Assembly: GCA_030646715.1 (NCBI GenBank)
Contig: JAUSLJ010000036.1
Span: forward strand, 17,272 to 81,271
DNA from: Agitococcus sp.
GTDB lineage: Bacteria > Pseudomonadota > Gammaproteobacteria > Pseudomonadales > Moraxellaceae
DNA: 64,000 bases
Direction: 5' to 3'
In this document: positions 35,050 through 44,825 of the stretch, one piece after another
Layout: each line of letters opens with the position of its first letter
How positions within the stretch are numbered: the stretch's first letter is position 1
Notes under the pieces: generated by a model
Seen by the model: only the letters and a program-made list of their open reading frames with translations
Told to the model about the DNA's origin: nothing
The model's database searches: none
Made by a program: the position numbers and the translations under genes

Positions 35050-35445
35050 TTACCAAACCACCTTCACCAATCCGCATTCTTGTAAATTAACATCAGCCGT
35101 TACCAACTCAGCGCGTAAATAGCGTGCTGTAGCCACAATCAAACGATCAGCAGGGTCGTTATTGATTTTTGTGCCAAAATTTACCGACTCTTCGGCAATA
35201 CTGGCTGTCATGCGTTGTAGTTGATAGTTTCTGGCTTGTAACGCCAATTCAACAAATTGGGTGGCAGAGACGGGTAGTGTTAAACGGCCACGCTTTACCA
35301 GCATAAATACTTCCCACAGCGAAAAGTCCGCAAGCCACAAACTCTGTGTTTTTTCTGCTTCGTCTAAGGCTGCTTTTGCTCTAGTTGATAATTTATCACT
35401 TCCCAAAGCATCCCAAATAAATACATGAGTATCTACTACAATCAT
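35050..35445 (-). CDS. PIN-domain toxin (VapC-like)
   Basis: 131 residues from the ATG at 35445, which overlaps the antitoxin stop as ATGA. PIN acids: Asp in MIVVDTHVFIWD, Glu in FSLWEVFML near residue 44, NDPADRLIVATA near 93-104 and VTADVNL near 116. This is the COG3744 branch of PIN toxins that pairs with Phd-like antitoxins. Predicted activity is RNA cleavage until neutralised. It lies close to tRNA-Ser, a common landing zone. Confidence 0.85.
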   Translation of the reverse strand: MIVVDTHVFIWDALGSDKLSTRAKAALDEAEKTQSLWLADFSLWEVFMLVKRGRLTLPVSATQFVELALQARNYQLQRMTASIAEESVNFGTKINNDPADRLIVATARYLRAELVTADVNLQECGLVKVVW

Positions 35446-35672
35446 TGCATCGCATCCCACGTCTCGTTTAGTGGCGATAAAACGTCATCAATGACACTTT
35501 GTTGGGCTATTGCTTGTAATGCTTCTTTTGCTTGTTGTTTTATTTGGTTTGGTGGCGAAATAATCGCTAATACCTCTCCATGCGAGCTAATAGATAATGA
35601 CTCGCCCATTTGTGCTATTTTTAAGTAATGCGCTAAATGACTACGAAAGTCACTGATATTGATGGTTTGCAT
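35442..35672 (-). CDS. Phd/YefM-family antitoxin
   Basis: 76 residues from the ATG at 35672, preceded by AAAGAGA. The N-terminal half TINISDFRSHLAHYLKIAQMGESLSI is the Phd/YefM DNA-binding fold; the C-terminal half is the toxin-binding tail. It is first in the pair, overlaps the toxin by 4 bases and probably autoregulates it. Confidence 0.85.
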   Translation of the reverse strand: MQTINISDFRSHLAHYLKIAQMGESLSISSHGEVLAIISPPNQIKQQAKEALQAIAQQSVIDDVLSPLNETWDAMQ

Positions 35673-35749
35673 AATCAATCTCTTTAAGTACAAGTATTTT
35701 GTACAATATAAGGCGCATTTTTATAAATAGCAAACCCAAGGATACCAAT

Positions 35750-36031
35750 ATGGACTATGTATTAATTATTCATGCCGTTAAAGACTACGCAGCATGGAAG
35801 AAAATATTTGATGACGCGGCCACTATTCGCAAAGAAGCAGGTGAGCAACGTTATCAAGTGCTGAAATACGAGCAAGATGTCAATAAAATTGTCCATTTTT
35901 CACAGTGGGTTTCGCTTGACCAAGCAAAAGCATTTTTTGAGTCACCCAAATTAGTAGAAATTAGAAAAGTGGCGGGCGTAGAAGCCCCTGAATTCATTTA
36001 TTTACAGCAACTTGAAACAGGCATTCTGTAA
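35750..36031 (+). CDS. Small dimeric alpha-beta barrel (ABM-like) protein, paralogue B
   Basis: 93 residues from the ATG at 35750 with an AAGGA ribosome site. It is a close paralogue of the product at 7248-7529, sharing IRKEAGE, FFESP, LVEIRK and the C-terminal FIYL and GIL, with no gaps in the alignment. The fold is ferredoxin-like; the function is unknown. Unlike copy A it stands alone. A 10-bp hairpin lies downstream before glcB. Confidence 0.7.
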   Translation: MDYVLIIHAVKDYAAWKKIFDDAATIRKEAGEQRYQVLKYEQDVNKIVHFSQWVSLDQAKAFFESPKLVEIRKVAGVEAPEFIYLQQLETGIL

Positions 36032-36141
36032 CCACGTAGGGGAAAATTATCATTTGCCCTTTTCTTTCACGCCATTAGCAAGTTAGGATTTACGCATTTC
36101 ACCGAAACTATCGCGTTTTGTGAACTAAAAATCGTTGAAAA

Positions 36142-36165
36142 CGCTTATTTGTGAGCAAATAAGCG
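36142..36165. promoter_or_regulatory. Perfect 10-bp hairpin in the glcB leader
   Basis: CGCTTATTTG, TGAG, CAAATAAGCG. It ends about 105 bases before the glcB ATG. There is no T-run on the plus strand, so a protein-binding site or leader element is more likely than a terminator. Confidence 0.45.
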
Positions 36166-36269
36166 ATAACCGCGTAAGCCCTAAAATAGCAAGCCCCGCC
36201 AAATTTAGTTACAATAGCGCACTTTTTGATTTTGACTCCCTGCTTAGTTTTTCAATTTTAGGTGACAAC

Positions 36270-38441
36270 ATGACCGAACGTGTTCAGCGCGGCGAATTAG
36301 CTATTGCCAAAGAACTGTATGATTTTATCGTTAATCAAGCCATCGAAGGTACTGGCGTAAGCGTGGACGATTATTGGACAGCTTTTGAGTCGGTGATTGC
36401 CGATTTAATGCCCAAAAATCAAGCGTTATTGGCTAAACGTGATGCGATTCAGGTCAAAATTGACGAGTGGCATCGTGCTAATCCTAAATTGGACTTTACT
36501 GCTTACAAAGCATTCTTAACTGAAATCGGTTATTTAGTACCAGAAGGCGAAGACTTCTCTGTTAACCCACAAAATGTTGATGACGAAATTGCGCGCATCG
36601 CAGGCCCTCAATTAGTTGTGCCTGTCAAAAATGCTCGTTATGCCTTAAATGCAGCAAATGCTCGCTGGGGTAGTTTGTACGATGCGTTGTACGGTAATGA
36701 CATTATTGGCGATGAAGATGGCGCAGCCAAAGGTAATAAAGGCTATAACCCTGTTCGCGGCGCAAAAGTCATTGCCTATGCCCGTACTTTATTAGATACA
36801 GCCGCGCCTTTAGCGACAGGCTCACACGCGGATTCCAACAACTATGCCATTGTCAATGGCGCAGTAGAAGTCACGTTAAAAGATGGCACGAAAGTCGGTT
36901 TAGTCTCGCCTGAAAAATTAGCGGGTTACGCGGGTGATATTACTGCGCCAACTAGCATTTTGTTAAAAAATAACAACTTGCATATTGATGTTCAATTTGA
37001 TGCTAACAGTCCTGTTGGTAAGCAAGATGCTGCGGGTATTAAAGATTTAGTCATTGAGTCGGCATTAACTACCATTTGTGACTGCGAAGATTCGGTTGCT
37101 GCGGTTGATGGCGAAGACAAAGTTGAGGTTTATAGCAATTGGTTGGGCTTGATGAAGGGCAATTTGTCCGAGTCTTTTGACAAAGGCGGCAAAACCTTAG
37201 TGCGTACTATGAACGCTGACCGTACTTACACAGACTTAAACGGCAATGCTATCACTTTGCATGGCCGTTCATTATTGTTAGTGCGTAATGTCGGTCATTT
37301 GATGACCAATCCAGCCGTGTTGTACAAAGGTGCAGAAATTCCTGAAGGCATCATGGATGCTTTAGTGACTATCCTTATCGCTAAGCACGATTTATTAGGC
37401 AATGGCACACGCAAAAACTCACGTACAGGTTCGGTTTATATTGTTAAACCCAAAATGCACGGCCCAGAAGAAGTCGCATTTGCCAATGAGATTTTTGGTC
37501 GTGTTGAAGTGGCTTTAGGCTTAGCTCATAACACCGTCAAAATGGGTATTATGGACGAAGAGCGTCGCACGACGGTGAACTTGAAAGAATGTATCCGCGC
37601 CGCTAAAGACCGTGTGATGTTTATTAACACAGGTTTCTTAGACCGTACAGGCGACGAAATTCATACGTCAATGGAAGCAGGCGCAATGGTTCGCAAAGCC
37701 GATATGAAAAAATTAAAATGGATTAGTGCTTACGAAAACTGGAACGTTGATATTGGTTTAGCGTGTGGCTTACAAGGCAAAGCGCAAATCGGTAAAGGTA
37801 TGTGGGCAATGCCTGATTTGATGAAAGACATGGTTGAGCAAAAAATTGCTCATCCGTTGGCAGGTGCTAATACGGCTTGGGTTCCATCACCTACAGGCGC
37901 AACTTTACATGCCATGCATTATCACAAAGTTAACGTCTTTACCCGTCAAAACGAATTAAAGTCACGTGCGCGTGCTAATGTTGATGATATTTTGACCATT
38001 CCATTAGCAGAAAATACTAACTGGAGCGAAGAAGAAATCAAGCAAGAGTTAGATAACAACTGCCAAGGCATTTTAGGTTATGTAGTGCGTTGGATTGACC
38101 AAGGCGTAGGTTGTTCGAAAGTCCCTGATATTCACAATATTGGTTTGATGGAAGACCGTGCGACTTTACGTATTTCCAGCCAACATATTGCCAACTGGTT
38201 GCGTCATGGCATTGTCAACAAAGATCAAGTCATGGAAGCAATGGTACGTATGGCGGCTGTGGTTGATGGTCAAAACGCAGGTGATGCACTTTACGTGAAC
38301 ATGGCGGGTAATACCGAGAACTCCGTTGCTTTTGCTGCGTCCTGTGAGTTGGTATTTGAGGGCTGTGCCCAACCGAATGGTTATACCGAGCCTGTCTTGC
38401 ATCGTCGTCGTCGTGAATTAAAAGCACAATTAGCAGGTTAA
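36270..38441 (+). CDS. glcB: Malate synthase G
   Basis: 723 residues from the ATG at 36270 with AGGTGA before it; the longer frame from 36135 has no family similarity. Length equals that of E. coli GlcB. Landmarks include [16 protein letters not shown] near residue 270 (Mg-binding acids in this family), [15 protein letters not shown] near 335, [21 protein letters not shown] near 455 and [14 protein letters not shown] near 540. It condenses glyoxylate with acetyl-CoA to malate in the glyoxylate cycle. Monocistronic with its own terminator. Confidence 0.97.
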   Translation: MTERVQRGELAIAKELYDFIVNQAIEGTGVSVDDYWTAFESVIADLMPKNQALLAKRDAIQVKIDEWHRANPKLDFTAYKAFLTEIGYLVPEGEDFSVNPQNVDDEIARIAGPQLVVPVKNARYALNAANARWGSLYDALYGNDIIGDEDGAAKGNKGYNPVRGAKVIAYARTLLDTAAPLATGSHADSNNYAIVNGAVEVTLKDGTKVGLVSPEKLAGYAGDITAPTSILLKNNNLHIDVQFDANSPVGKQDAAGIKDLVIESALTTICDCEDSVAAVDGEDKVEVYSNWLGLMKGNLSESFDKGGKTLVRTMNADRTYTDLNGNAITLHGRSLLLVRNVGHLMTNPAVLYKGAEIPEGIMDALVTILIAKHDLLGNGTRKNSRTGSVYIVKPKMHGPEEVAFANEIFGRVEVALGLAHNTVKMGIMDEERRTTVNLKECIRAAKDRVMFINTGFLDRTGDEIHTSMEAGAMVRKADMKKLKWISAYENWNVDIGLACGLQGKAQIGKGMWAMPDLMKDMVEQKIAHPLAGANTAWVPSPTGATLHAMHYHKVNVFTRQNELKSRARANVDDILTIPLAENTNWSEEEIKQELDNNCQGILGYVVRWIDQGVGCSKVPDIHNIGLMEDRATLRISSQHIANWLRHGIVNKDQVMEAMVRMAAVVDGQNAGDALYVNMAGNTENSVAFAASCELVFEGCAQPNGYTEPVLHRRRRELKAQLAG

Positions 38442-38465
38442 TCGTGCGTTAATTAGCGTCAAAGA

Positions 38466-38491
38466 AAAGGACACGTAAGTGTCCTTTTTTT
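38466..38491 (+). terminator. Rho-independent terminator of glcB
   Basis: AAAGGACAC, GTAA loop, GTGTCCTTT, then TTTT; 25 bases after the glcB stop. Strong nine-pair stem. Confidence 0.92.
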
Positions 38492-38533
38492 GTAGAGTCT
38501 GTTTGTGTTTGCAGTCAATAACAAGGTAGAAAC

Positions 38534-39040
38534 ATGAAAGATTTCGTCGCCCTAGATTTTGAAACGGCAGACAATGGTCGTGATAGTGCTTGTGCCATTG
38601 GTTTGGTGCGTGTCAGTGGCGGTGAAATTGTTAAACGCACCTATTATTTAATTAAACCACCGCGTTCACGTATTATCTTTTCCCATATTCATGGTATTTA
38701 TTGGCGCGATGTTGCTCATGAACCCACGTTTGCAGAGTTGTGGCCAAACCTAGCACAAGAATTTACCGATATTGGCTTTATTGCTGCACACAATGCACCC
38801 TTTGATCGTGGTGTATTAGCGGCTTGTTGTTTGGCCGCAGGTGTCGCGATGCCAGTTGCCCCGTTTCGTTGTACGGTGCAACTGGCACGTAGAGTGTGGG
38901 AGATTCGCCCGACGAAACTATCAGACGTGTGTCAGCATTTAAATATTCCACTCAATCATCATCATGCGGGTTCTGATGCCGAAGCGTGTGCACGTATTGT
39001 CATTGCGGCACAACAAAAACTGATATTACCCCAAGGATAG
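38534..39040 (+). CDS. DnaQ-like 3'-5' exonuclease (DEDDh)
   Basis: 168 residues forming a complete DEDDh domain: Asp and Glu in VALDFETAD near residue 8, Asp in HNAPFDRGVL near 98, and His-x4-Asp in HHHAGSDAEA near 151. The two-residue change ALDFETA rather than VIDTETT is usual for the short stand-alone members. It may degrade single-stranded DNA or RNA ends. Not part of an operon. Confidence 0.85.
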   Translation: MKDFVALDFETADNGRDSACAIGLVRVSGGEIVKRTYYLIKPPRSRIIFSHIHGIYWRDVAHEPTFAELWPNLAQEFTDIGFIAAHNAPFDRGVLAACCLAAGVAMPVAPFRCTVQLARRVWEIRPTKLSDVCQHLNIPLNHHHAGSDAEACARIVIAAQQKLILPQG

Positions 39041-39092
39041 ATTCTCAAGTTACAACATCATTATCCTGATTTAAGTAACTAAGCAGAAGTTT

Positions 39093-39152
39093 TATGGTGA
39101 GCCTGTCGAACCATTTGCAGAGAATACTTCGACAAGCTCAGGGCGAACGGAT
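39093..39152. repeat. Dispersed repeat, family B variant
   Basis: GAGCCTGTCGAACC ... CTTCGACAAGCTCAGGGCGAAC is an inverted repeat of the widespread 'TTCGACAAGCTCAGG' type. It is related in theme, but not identical, to the elements at 22091 and 49046. Confidence 0.6.
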
Positions 39153-39292
39153 GATACAGACAAATTTTGCGCAGGTACTTAGATGCCAAAGTCGTAGGCG
39201 ATCAAACAGTTTCATTATTGTCTATACCGATTTTATTTGGACACGTCGCAGGTGTCCGTTGTTTCAGGGGCAGATCAATAGCCAACCGATAC

Positions 39293-40747
39293 TTATTCAG
39301 GTTTATTCTGCGACATACGGCGAGGAATCCCCAGTTTTTGCCGACGTTCCCATAAGGATTTGCGACTAATGCCTAAGCGTTTGGCTAATTCTGTTTCTGA
39401 TAGTTTGTCTTGCAGTGATAACACAAAACTTAAAAAATCAAATTCAGACGCAGGTTTTTTGCGGATGGTTTCATCAAATACGGCAATGTCATCAACCGCT
39501 GCTACAATCGCAGGGGGGGGGGCAGTTTCTTCAGGGGCAGCAATGATGGGCGCAACAGCGACAGTTTCGACTTCCAATTGTTTGGTGAGAGTTGGTATAT
39601 CCAAATCAATCGCTAATAAATCGGGGGTGATTTCAGGGTGTTCTGCCAAAATCACGGCGCGTTCAATTGCGTTTTCTAACTCACGGACGTTACCTGGCCA
39701 CGGATAGGCAAGCATGGCTTTGCGCGCATCTTCATGAAAGTGCAAGATATTTACGTGCAAACGCTGACAGGTTTTTTCCAAGAGCTTTTCGGCAATTTCA
39801 ATAATGTCATTGCCACGTTCACGTAATGGCGGCAGCTTTAATTCTATGACATTGAGACGATAGTATAAGTCCTCACGAAACCGTCCCTCGGCAGCAAGCT
39901 GTTTTAAGTTGCGATGAGTTGCCGCAACCAGTCGGACATCGACAGAGCGCGTTTGAGTCGCGCCTAAACGGCGGACTTCTTTTTCTTGCAGTAAACGCAA
40001 TAGTCGCGCTTGAGCTTCTAAAGGTAGTTCACCAATTTCATCCAAAAATAAAGTGCCACCATCCGCCGCTTCGACTAAGCCTTTACGCTGAGTATTTGCA
40101 CCTGTAAACGCGCCTTTTTCATAGCCAAATAATTCAGCTTCAATCAATGATTCAGGAATAGCAGCACAGTTCACTGAAATGAGTGCATGGTCACGGCGAG
40201 GGCTTTCTTGATGTAAGGCTTTAGCAACTAATTCTTTCCCTGTCCCTGACTCACCGCGAATTAAGACCGTTGATGACATCGGCGCGACGCGGGTAATGCG
40301 TTTGTACATTTCAAGCATGGCAGGGCAACTGCCAATAATGCCTGTGGTATTGATGCTTTTTTGTTGATGTTTAAGGGCTTCATTTTCTTTGGTGAGATGT
40401 TGCTCGCGGAGAATACGGGCAATACTCATTAACATTTCGTCGTGGTCAAAGGGCTTAGAAATATAATCGACCGCGCCTTGTTTCATGGCATCAACGGCGG
40501 ACTTCATCGTGCCGAAGCTGGTCATAATTAATACAGGTGTGGGTTTGGCCAGTTCAATCAAACTCGTGCCGAGCTCACCGGGTAAACGGACATCGGTAAT
40601 GACTAAATCAAATTCATCCAAGCGAAAATTAGCCGTCGCTTCGTGTACCGAGCCTGCCTCGCTGACTTTATATTGATTACGTTCAAGTAGGCGTTTCAAA
40701 CTACTACGAATCAACGGTTCGTCTTCAACTAACAAAATGTTTTTCAC
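39293..40747 (-). CDS. cbrB: NtrC-family response regulator CbrB
   Basis: 484 residues from a GTG that overlaps the cbrA stop. Receiver domain 1-120 with phospho-acceptor Asp about 53 (LVITDVRLPG) and Lys in ISKPFDHDE. The AAA+ domain has Walker A GESGTGKE near 167, the sigma-54 contact loop GAFTGA near 212 and GGTLFLDEIGELP. A Pro/Ala-rich linker precedes a Fis-like HTH at the C-terminus (ETELAKRLGISRKSLWERRQ). In Pseudomonas, CbrB with sigma-54 activates crcZ and controls carbon-nitrogen balance. Confidence 0.85.
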   Translation of the reverse strand: MKNILLVEDEPLIRSSLKRLLERNQYKVSEAGSVHEATANFRLDEFDLVITDVRLPGELGTSLIELAKPTPVLIMTSFGTMKSAVDAMKQGAVDYISKPFDHDEMLMSIARILREQHLTKENEALKHQQKSINTTGIIGSCPAMLEMYKRITRVAPMSSTVLIRGESGTGKELVAKALHQESPRRDHALISVNCAAIPESLIEAELFGYEKGAFTGANTQRKGLVEAADGGTLFLDEIGELPLEAQARLLRLLQEKEVRRLGATQTRSVDVRLVAATHRNLKQLAAEGRFREDLYYRLNVIELKLPPLRERGNDIIEIAEKLLEKTCQRLHVNILHFHEDARKAMLAYPWPGNVRELENAIERAVILAEHPEITPDLLAIDLDIPTLTKQLEVETVAVAPIIAAPEETAPPPAIVAAVDDIAVFDETIRKKPASEFDFLSFVLSLQDKLSETELAKRLGISRKSLWERRQKLGIPRRMSQNKPE

Positions 40748-43713
40748 GCCGCGTTGTCCTCTTCGTCATTGACCCATGCTGGTAGGGATATTTGCACAAT
40801 CACACCGCGTCCTTGATCGTAGTCGGCTTTATCCATTAATTGAATTTTACCGCCGTGCTCGCCAATAATACCATGTACTAGGGCTAAACCGAGTCCCGTT
40901 CCTTTGCCTGTTTCTTTAGTGGTGACAAAGGGTTCAAACAAGTTATCACGAATCGTGCCTTCGGGGAGTCCTGTGCCAAAATCTTCGACTTCAATATGAA
41001 CAAAACTGCCATTTTGATGCGCTTCAATAATAATATTACTGTTGGGCGGGCTGGCATCACGGGCGTTACTTAACAAATTGACAAAAACTTGCATCAAACG
41101 TTGGGCATTACCACGAACCGTTATTTCGTCAGAGCAAAAATTATCAAACTGATAATCTTTACTGCCAGACAGTTGTAACAAGCTCACGGCTTCGTCGATG
41201 GTCGATTTGAGGTTGACGGCTTCATAACTGCTACTAGCGACATGAGAATCGGTACGCGCAAAGCCGACTAAGGAGCGAACAATATTAGTAATGCGTTGCG
41301 TTTGCGTCAGAATCAAAGAACTGGCTTCAATAATATCAGGGTCTTTAAACTCAGCTTTTAGGTTTTGTGCTAAACAAGCAATACCCGTGACAGGATTACC
41401 AATTTCATGGGCGACCCCAGCAGCTAAACGTCCTAAAGCGGCGAGACGTTCGTTATGAGCTAATTGCGATTCCAAGCGTTCGAGTTCGGTAACATCTTCC
41501 AAAACGATAACTTGGCTGCTACCCATATCCAATGCTTTTTCATGTTCACCAATAAAGGCACGATGCAAGTTGACCCAGCGACTTTGGCCAATGCTGACAA
41601 TTTCTTGATTATAAAGTTGCACATTAGGGCTGTGCAAAAAGTCATTTAATAAGGTTTGCCACGGCTCTGCTAAATCAGTGAGTCGAGAACCAATGACATC
41701 ATCATCACAAATACTGGTCATTTCCATTAACGCGCGATTCCAACTAAGAATCTCTAAATCACGCCCTAAAGAGCACACGCCTATCGGTAAGTCATATAGC
41801 GTTTGCCGATGGAAACGTCGCAACGCATCGAGTTCCGCCGCTAAACCTGAGAGTCGATGTTTGTAGTCTTCTAAACGAGATTCGACGTAATGAATATCTT
41901 CACTCGCGGGATTTTCTGGCCGAATTTGATAGGGCAGATGGGTGTCGAGCATTTCATGGGCGACCGAAGGGCCTAGTAAACCTGAAAGATTGGATTCAAT
42001 TTGGTCGCGTAGACGCCTTAGCGCATATGGTCGAGCTTCGTCATGGCTCATGCCTAAGTCGTGTAACGCTTGTTCTACTTCGCGTTGAGAAGTGAGGTGG
42101 CCTAAAACTTCGCCTAAAGAAATAATAAAATGGTCAACTGATTTAGCTTTTAATAACCAACGATAAGGACGACGTAAATTATCTACCGCGCAACTATTGG
42201 CCGCCATTTTTTCTGAAGCCGTTTGAGTGGTAATCAACGACACTAGAAACATCACCAAGGCATTAGCAATCGTACTACCTAAACCAATATGATGCCAATA
42301 AATCGGGTCTTCAAAAAAAGCCAAATTAAAGTTTAATAACTGGGTAAATAAATTTGGTAGATTTAACACATAAGGTAGTACTAAAACACTAAACCAAATA
42401 ATTAAACCAACACTCAAACCAGATAAAAAGCCTGCACGCGTCGCTCTTGGCCAAAATAAAACGCTAATTAAACCTGGCGCAAATTGTAAAGTAGCCACAA
42501 AGGTTAATATCGCCATTTCGGTCATACTATGTTCATAAGTAAATAAGCGATAAAAACTGTACGACAGCACCATAATTAATACGATTAAAGAGCGTCTAAC
42601 CCAAATTAACCAGCGATATAAATTATAATCAGGCGAGGGTTGAGCGAGTGGTAAGACTAAATGATTTAATATCATCGACGATAATGCTAGTGAAGTAACA
42701 ACAATTGTGCCACTCGCAGCAGCAATACCGCCGATAAAAACTAATAACGGCAAAAAGGTACTTTTACTGGCAATGGCAATGGCAATAGTAAAATATTCGG
42801 GAGAAAAACCGACTTCGAGTTTAATGCCAGCCCATAATATAATCGGCACACAAATCGCCATTAAAAATAAATACAGCGGCAAACCCCAACTGGCCGTTAA
42901 TAAAGCACGTGGTTGAAAGTTTTCGGTAAAAACCATTTGATACATAAATGGCATGACGACTGCGGAAAATAAAAAAGCAAAAATCAAGGTGTGCCAAATA
43001 CCATTTTCTTTCAGTGGTACATACAGTAATTCAACAGCATCGTTATTATTAGATAACCATTCCGTTAATCCCGCATGACCATCAAAAATAAAAAAAAGCG
43101 CGTAAGCGGCAACCGAGAGCATCATGATTAATTTAACAATAGATTCAACAGCAATGGCGATAACTAAGCCATCATGTTTATATTGTGGCGTTAATGGTTT
43201 CGCCCCAAATAATAACGTAAAAGCGGTAATAGCGACGCAAAAAACAATTGCAATACCATTATGATCTATTTTTTGCGTTAAAATATTAGCAGTATCGGCC
43301 ACTGCTCTTATTTGTAGTGCCAGTAATGGTAATAAACCTAAGACCATCATAATCGTCGTTAATGACCCGACAAATTGACTACGATAGCGAAAGGCAAATA
43401 AATCGGCTAAAGAGCTGAGTTGATGATTTTTAGTCAGTCGTAAAATAGGGTTAAGCAAAACAGGTGCTAATAAAAATGCACCAGAAACGCCCAAATAAAA
43501 TGCTAAAAAATTATAACCTGTTTCATAAGCAAAGCCGATAATGCCATATATACCCCATGCGCTAACATAAACACCTAGCGATAAAACATAGACAATAGGG
43601 TTTCTTATCCATTTAGTCGGTATTAAGCCTGATTCACTTAAATGGGCAACCAGAAATAATAAAAATAAATAACCCACACCTAAACTTAATAATTCAATAG
43701 GCTCAAAGATCAT
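40744..43713 (-). CDS. cbrA: SLC5-transporter-linked sensor histidine kinase CbrA
   Basis: 989 residues. About 13 hydrophobic segments in residues 1-500 form an SLC5/PutP-like sodium:solute symporter domain, followed by a cytoplasmic STAC-type and PAS region and a histidine kinase: phospho-acceptor His in AAGVAHEIGNPVTG near 767 and ATP-binding G boxes VEDFGTGLP and GKGTGLGLALVHG near 960. Domain order and length match CbrA of Pseudomonas (about 983 residues). It senses or transports a substrate such as histidine and phosphorylates CbrB. Confidence 0.87.
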   Translation of the reverse strand: MIFEPIELLSLGVGYLFLLFLVAHLSESGLIPTKWIRNPIVYVLSLGVYVSAWGIYGIIGFAYETGYNFLAFYLGVSGAFLLAPVLLNPILRLTKNHQLSSLADLFAFRYRSQFVGSLTTIMMVLGLLPLLALQIRAVADTANILTQKIDHNGIAIVFCVAITAFTLLFGAKPLTPQYKHDGLVIAIAVESIVKLIMMLSVAAYALFFIFDGHAGLTEWLSNNNDAVELLYVPLKENGIWHTLIFAFLFSAVVMPFMYQMVFTENFQPRALLTASWGLPLYLFLMAICVPIILWAGIKLEVGFSPEYFTIAIAIASKSTFLPLLVFIGGIAAASGTIVVTSLALSSMILNHLVLPLAQPSPDYNLYRWLIWVRRSLIVLIMVLSYSFYRLFTYEHSMTEMAILTFVATLQFAPGLISVLFWPRATRAGFLSGLSVGLIIWFSVLVLPYVLNLPNLFTQLLNFNLAFFEDPIYWHHIGLGSTIANALVMFLVSLITTQTASEKMAANSCAVDNLRRPYRWLLKAKSVDHFIISLGEVLGHLTSQREVEQALHDLGMSHDEARPYALRRLRDQIESNLSGLLGPSVAHEMLDTHLPYQIRPENPASEDIHYVESRLEDYKHRLSGLAAELDALRRFHRQTLYDLPIGVCSLGRDLEILSWNRALMEMTSICDDDVIGSRLTDLAEPWQTLLNDFLHSPNVQLYNQEIVSIGQSRWVNLHRAFIGEHEKALDMGSSQVIVLEDVTELERLESQLAHNERLAALGRLAAGVAHEIGNPVTGIACLAQNLKAEFKDPDIIEASSLILTQTQRITNIVRSLVGFARTDSHVASSSYEAVNLKSTIDEAVSLLQLSGSKDYQFDNFCSDEITVRGNAQRLMQVFVNLLSNARDASPPNSNIIIEAHQNGSFVHIEVEDFGTGLPEGTIRDNLFEPFVTTKETGKGTGLGLALVHGIIGEHGGKIQLMDKADYDQGRGVIVQISLPAWVNDEEDNAA

Positions 43714-43879
43714 GGCGGTCTCTAGTTTTACTAATCCAATAACTCAACAAAATCAGCAGAAACCAAATCAAAAAAGGTCGCCACCACGCTAGACCGCCTA
43801 AACTCCACCATTCAATGGTGGTCGGCGAGAGCAAATAAGCTCCTGCTAAAAAAATGAGCACCAGTCGATCAATATACAT
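43703..43879 (-). CDS. cbrX: CbrX-like 58-residue membrane peptide overlapping cbrA
   Basis: ATG at 43879, 58 codons, stop at 43703-43705, overlapping the cbrA start by 11 bases. The peptide has a hydrophobic N-terminal segment (LVLIFLAGAYLLS), a Trp-rich middle (EWWSLGGLAWW) and a C-terminal membrane segment (FLIWFLLILLSYWI) with a short basic tail. In Pseudomonas a small ORF of the same size, cbrX, overlaps cbrA and controls its translation by coupling; size, position, overlap and membrane character all fit. Confidence 0.7.
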   Translation of the reverse strand: MYIDRLVLIFLAGAYLLSPTTIEWWSLGGLAWWRPFLIWFLLILLSYWISKTRDRHDL

Positions 43880-43928
43880 TTTAAGGTCTCGGACGCGGTG
43901 AGTGGTAGGCAGAGACTATTTCGTTAGT

Positions 43929-44795
43929 TTACAACGTCAAGCGCTTAGGAATATTTTCACGCTGCCAATGGTTGATTGCCCATGTCAATAAAGTTGCACA
44001 GTCTTCCGATTGTAGAACATCTGGCGCGTGTTGACCTAGTAGAGTTAATGCTTGCCATAGACAATGAGAAGGGTTATCCCATGTTAATGCCCGCGCACCT
44101 GTTTGTTTGGATAGTTTTTCACCATTGTCATTCACGACTAAAGGGATATGAGTGTATGCGGGCGTTGTCACAGCTAAACGCTGTTGGAGATAAATTTGAC
44201 GACTGGTATTGTTTAATAAGTCAGCACCACGAACAATGTTCGTGATTCCTTGTTCGGCATCATCCACGACTACCGCTAAATGATAAGCAAATAAGCCATC
44301 ACGACGAAAAATAACAAAGTCACCTACGGTATCAGCCACACTTTCACTGATGTGACCAAAAACACCATCGTCAAAATCGACAATGCTTTTATATACTCGT
44401 AATCGTGCAGCGGCTTGGGAACGGTATTGATGGTGCGCTCGGCAATGCCCTGTATAAATGTCACTTTGTGTTTGTGCCAAGTCAGCGCGTGAGCAAGTAC
44501 ACCAAAAAATATCGTTTTGTTGTTGCAGTTGTTGTAATGCGGCTTGATAGCATTCTGTACGTTGACTTTGATAGATGATCTCGCCATCCCACCACAAACC
44601 ATAGTGTTCGAGCGTGCGAATAATTTGCTCGGCTGCGCCTAGTTGGGTACGAACGACATCGACATCTTCAATCCGCAATAACCATTGACCATTGGCGGCA
44701 CGCGCATCACACCAACTCGCCAATGCCGTGAGCAACGAGCCAAAGTGTAGCGGGCCTGTAGGCGAGGGTGCAAAACGTCCAATATAGTTGGGCAT
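43929..44795 (-). CDS. gluQ: Glutamyl-Q tRNA(Asp) synthetase GluQRS
   Basis: 288 residues, a truncated GluRS paralogue without an anticodon-binding domain. The class I signature is in RFAPSPTGPLHFGSL (HxGH-like HFGS), and the KMSKS-like KLSKQTGA is near residue 230. Zn-binding Cys residues lie in FWCTCSRADL and TGHCR near 100-120. It charges the queuosine of tRNA-Asp with Glu. The gene next to dksA is a typical Pseudomonadales order; the gap is 30 bases. Confidence 0.95.
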   Translation of the reverse strand: MPNYIGRFAPSPTGPLHFGSLLTALASWCDARAANGQWLLRIEDVDVVRTQLGAAEQIIRTLEHYGLWWDGEIIYQSQRTECYQAALQQLQQQNDIFWCTCSRADLAQTQSDIYTGHCRAHHQYRSQAAARLRVYKSIVDFDDGVFGHISESVADTVGDFVIFRRDGLFAYHLAVVVDDAEQGITNIVRGADLLNNTSRQIYLQQRLAVTTPAYTHIPLVVNDNGEKLSKQTGARALTWDNPSHCLWQALTLLGQHAPDVLQSEDCATLLTWAINHWQRENIPKRLTL

Positions 44796-44825
44796 TGTTT
44801 TTTGCGTCCCCGCCCCCTCTATTCA

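Noticed and set aside
39094..39369. Small plus-strand ORFs downstream of the exonuclease
   Set aside because: They overlap a dispersed repeat and the end of cbrB and have no family similarity.
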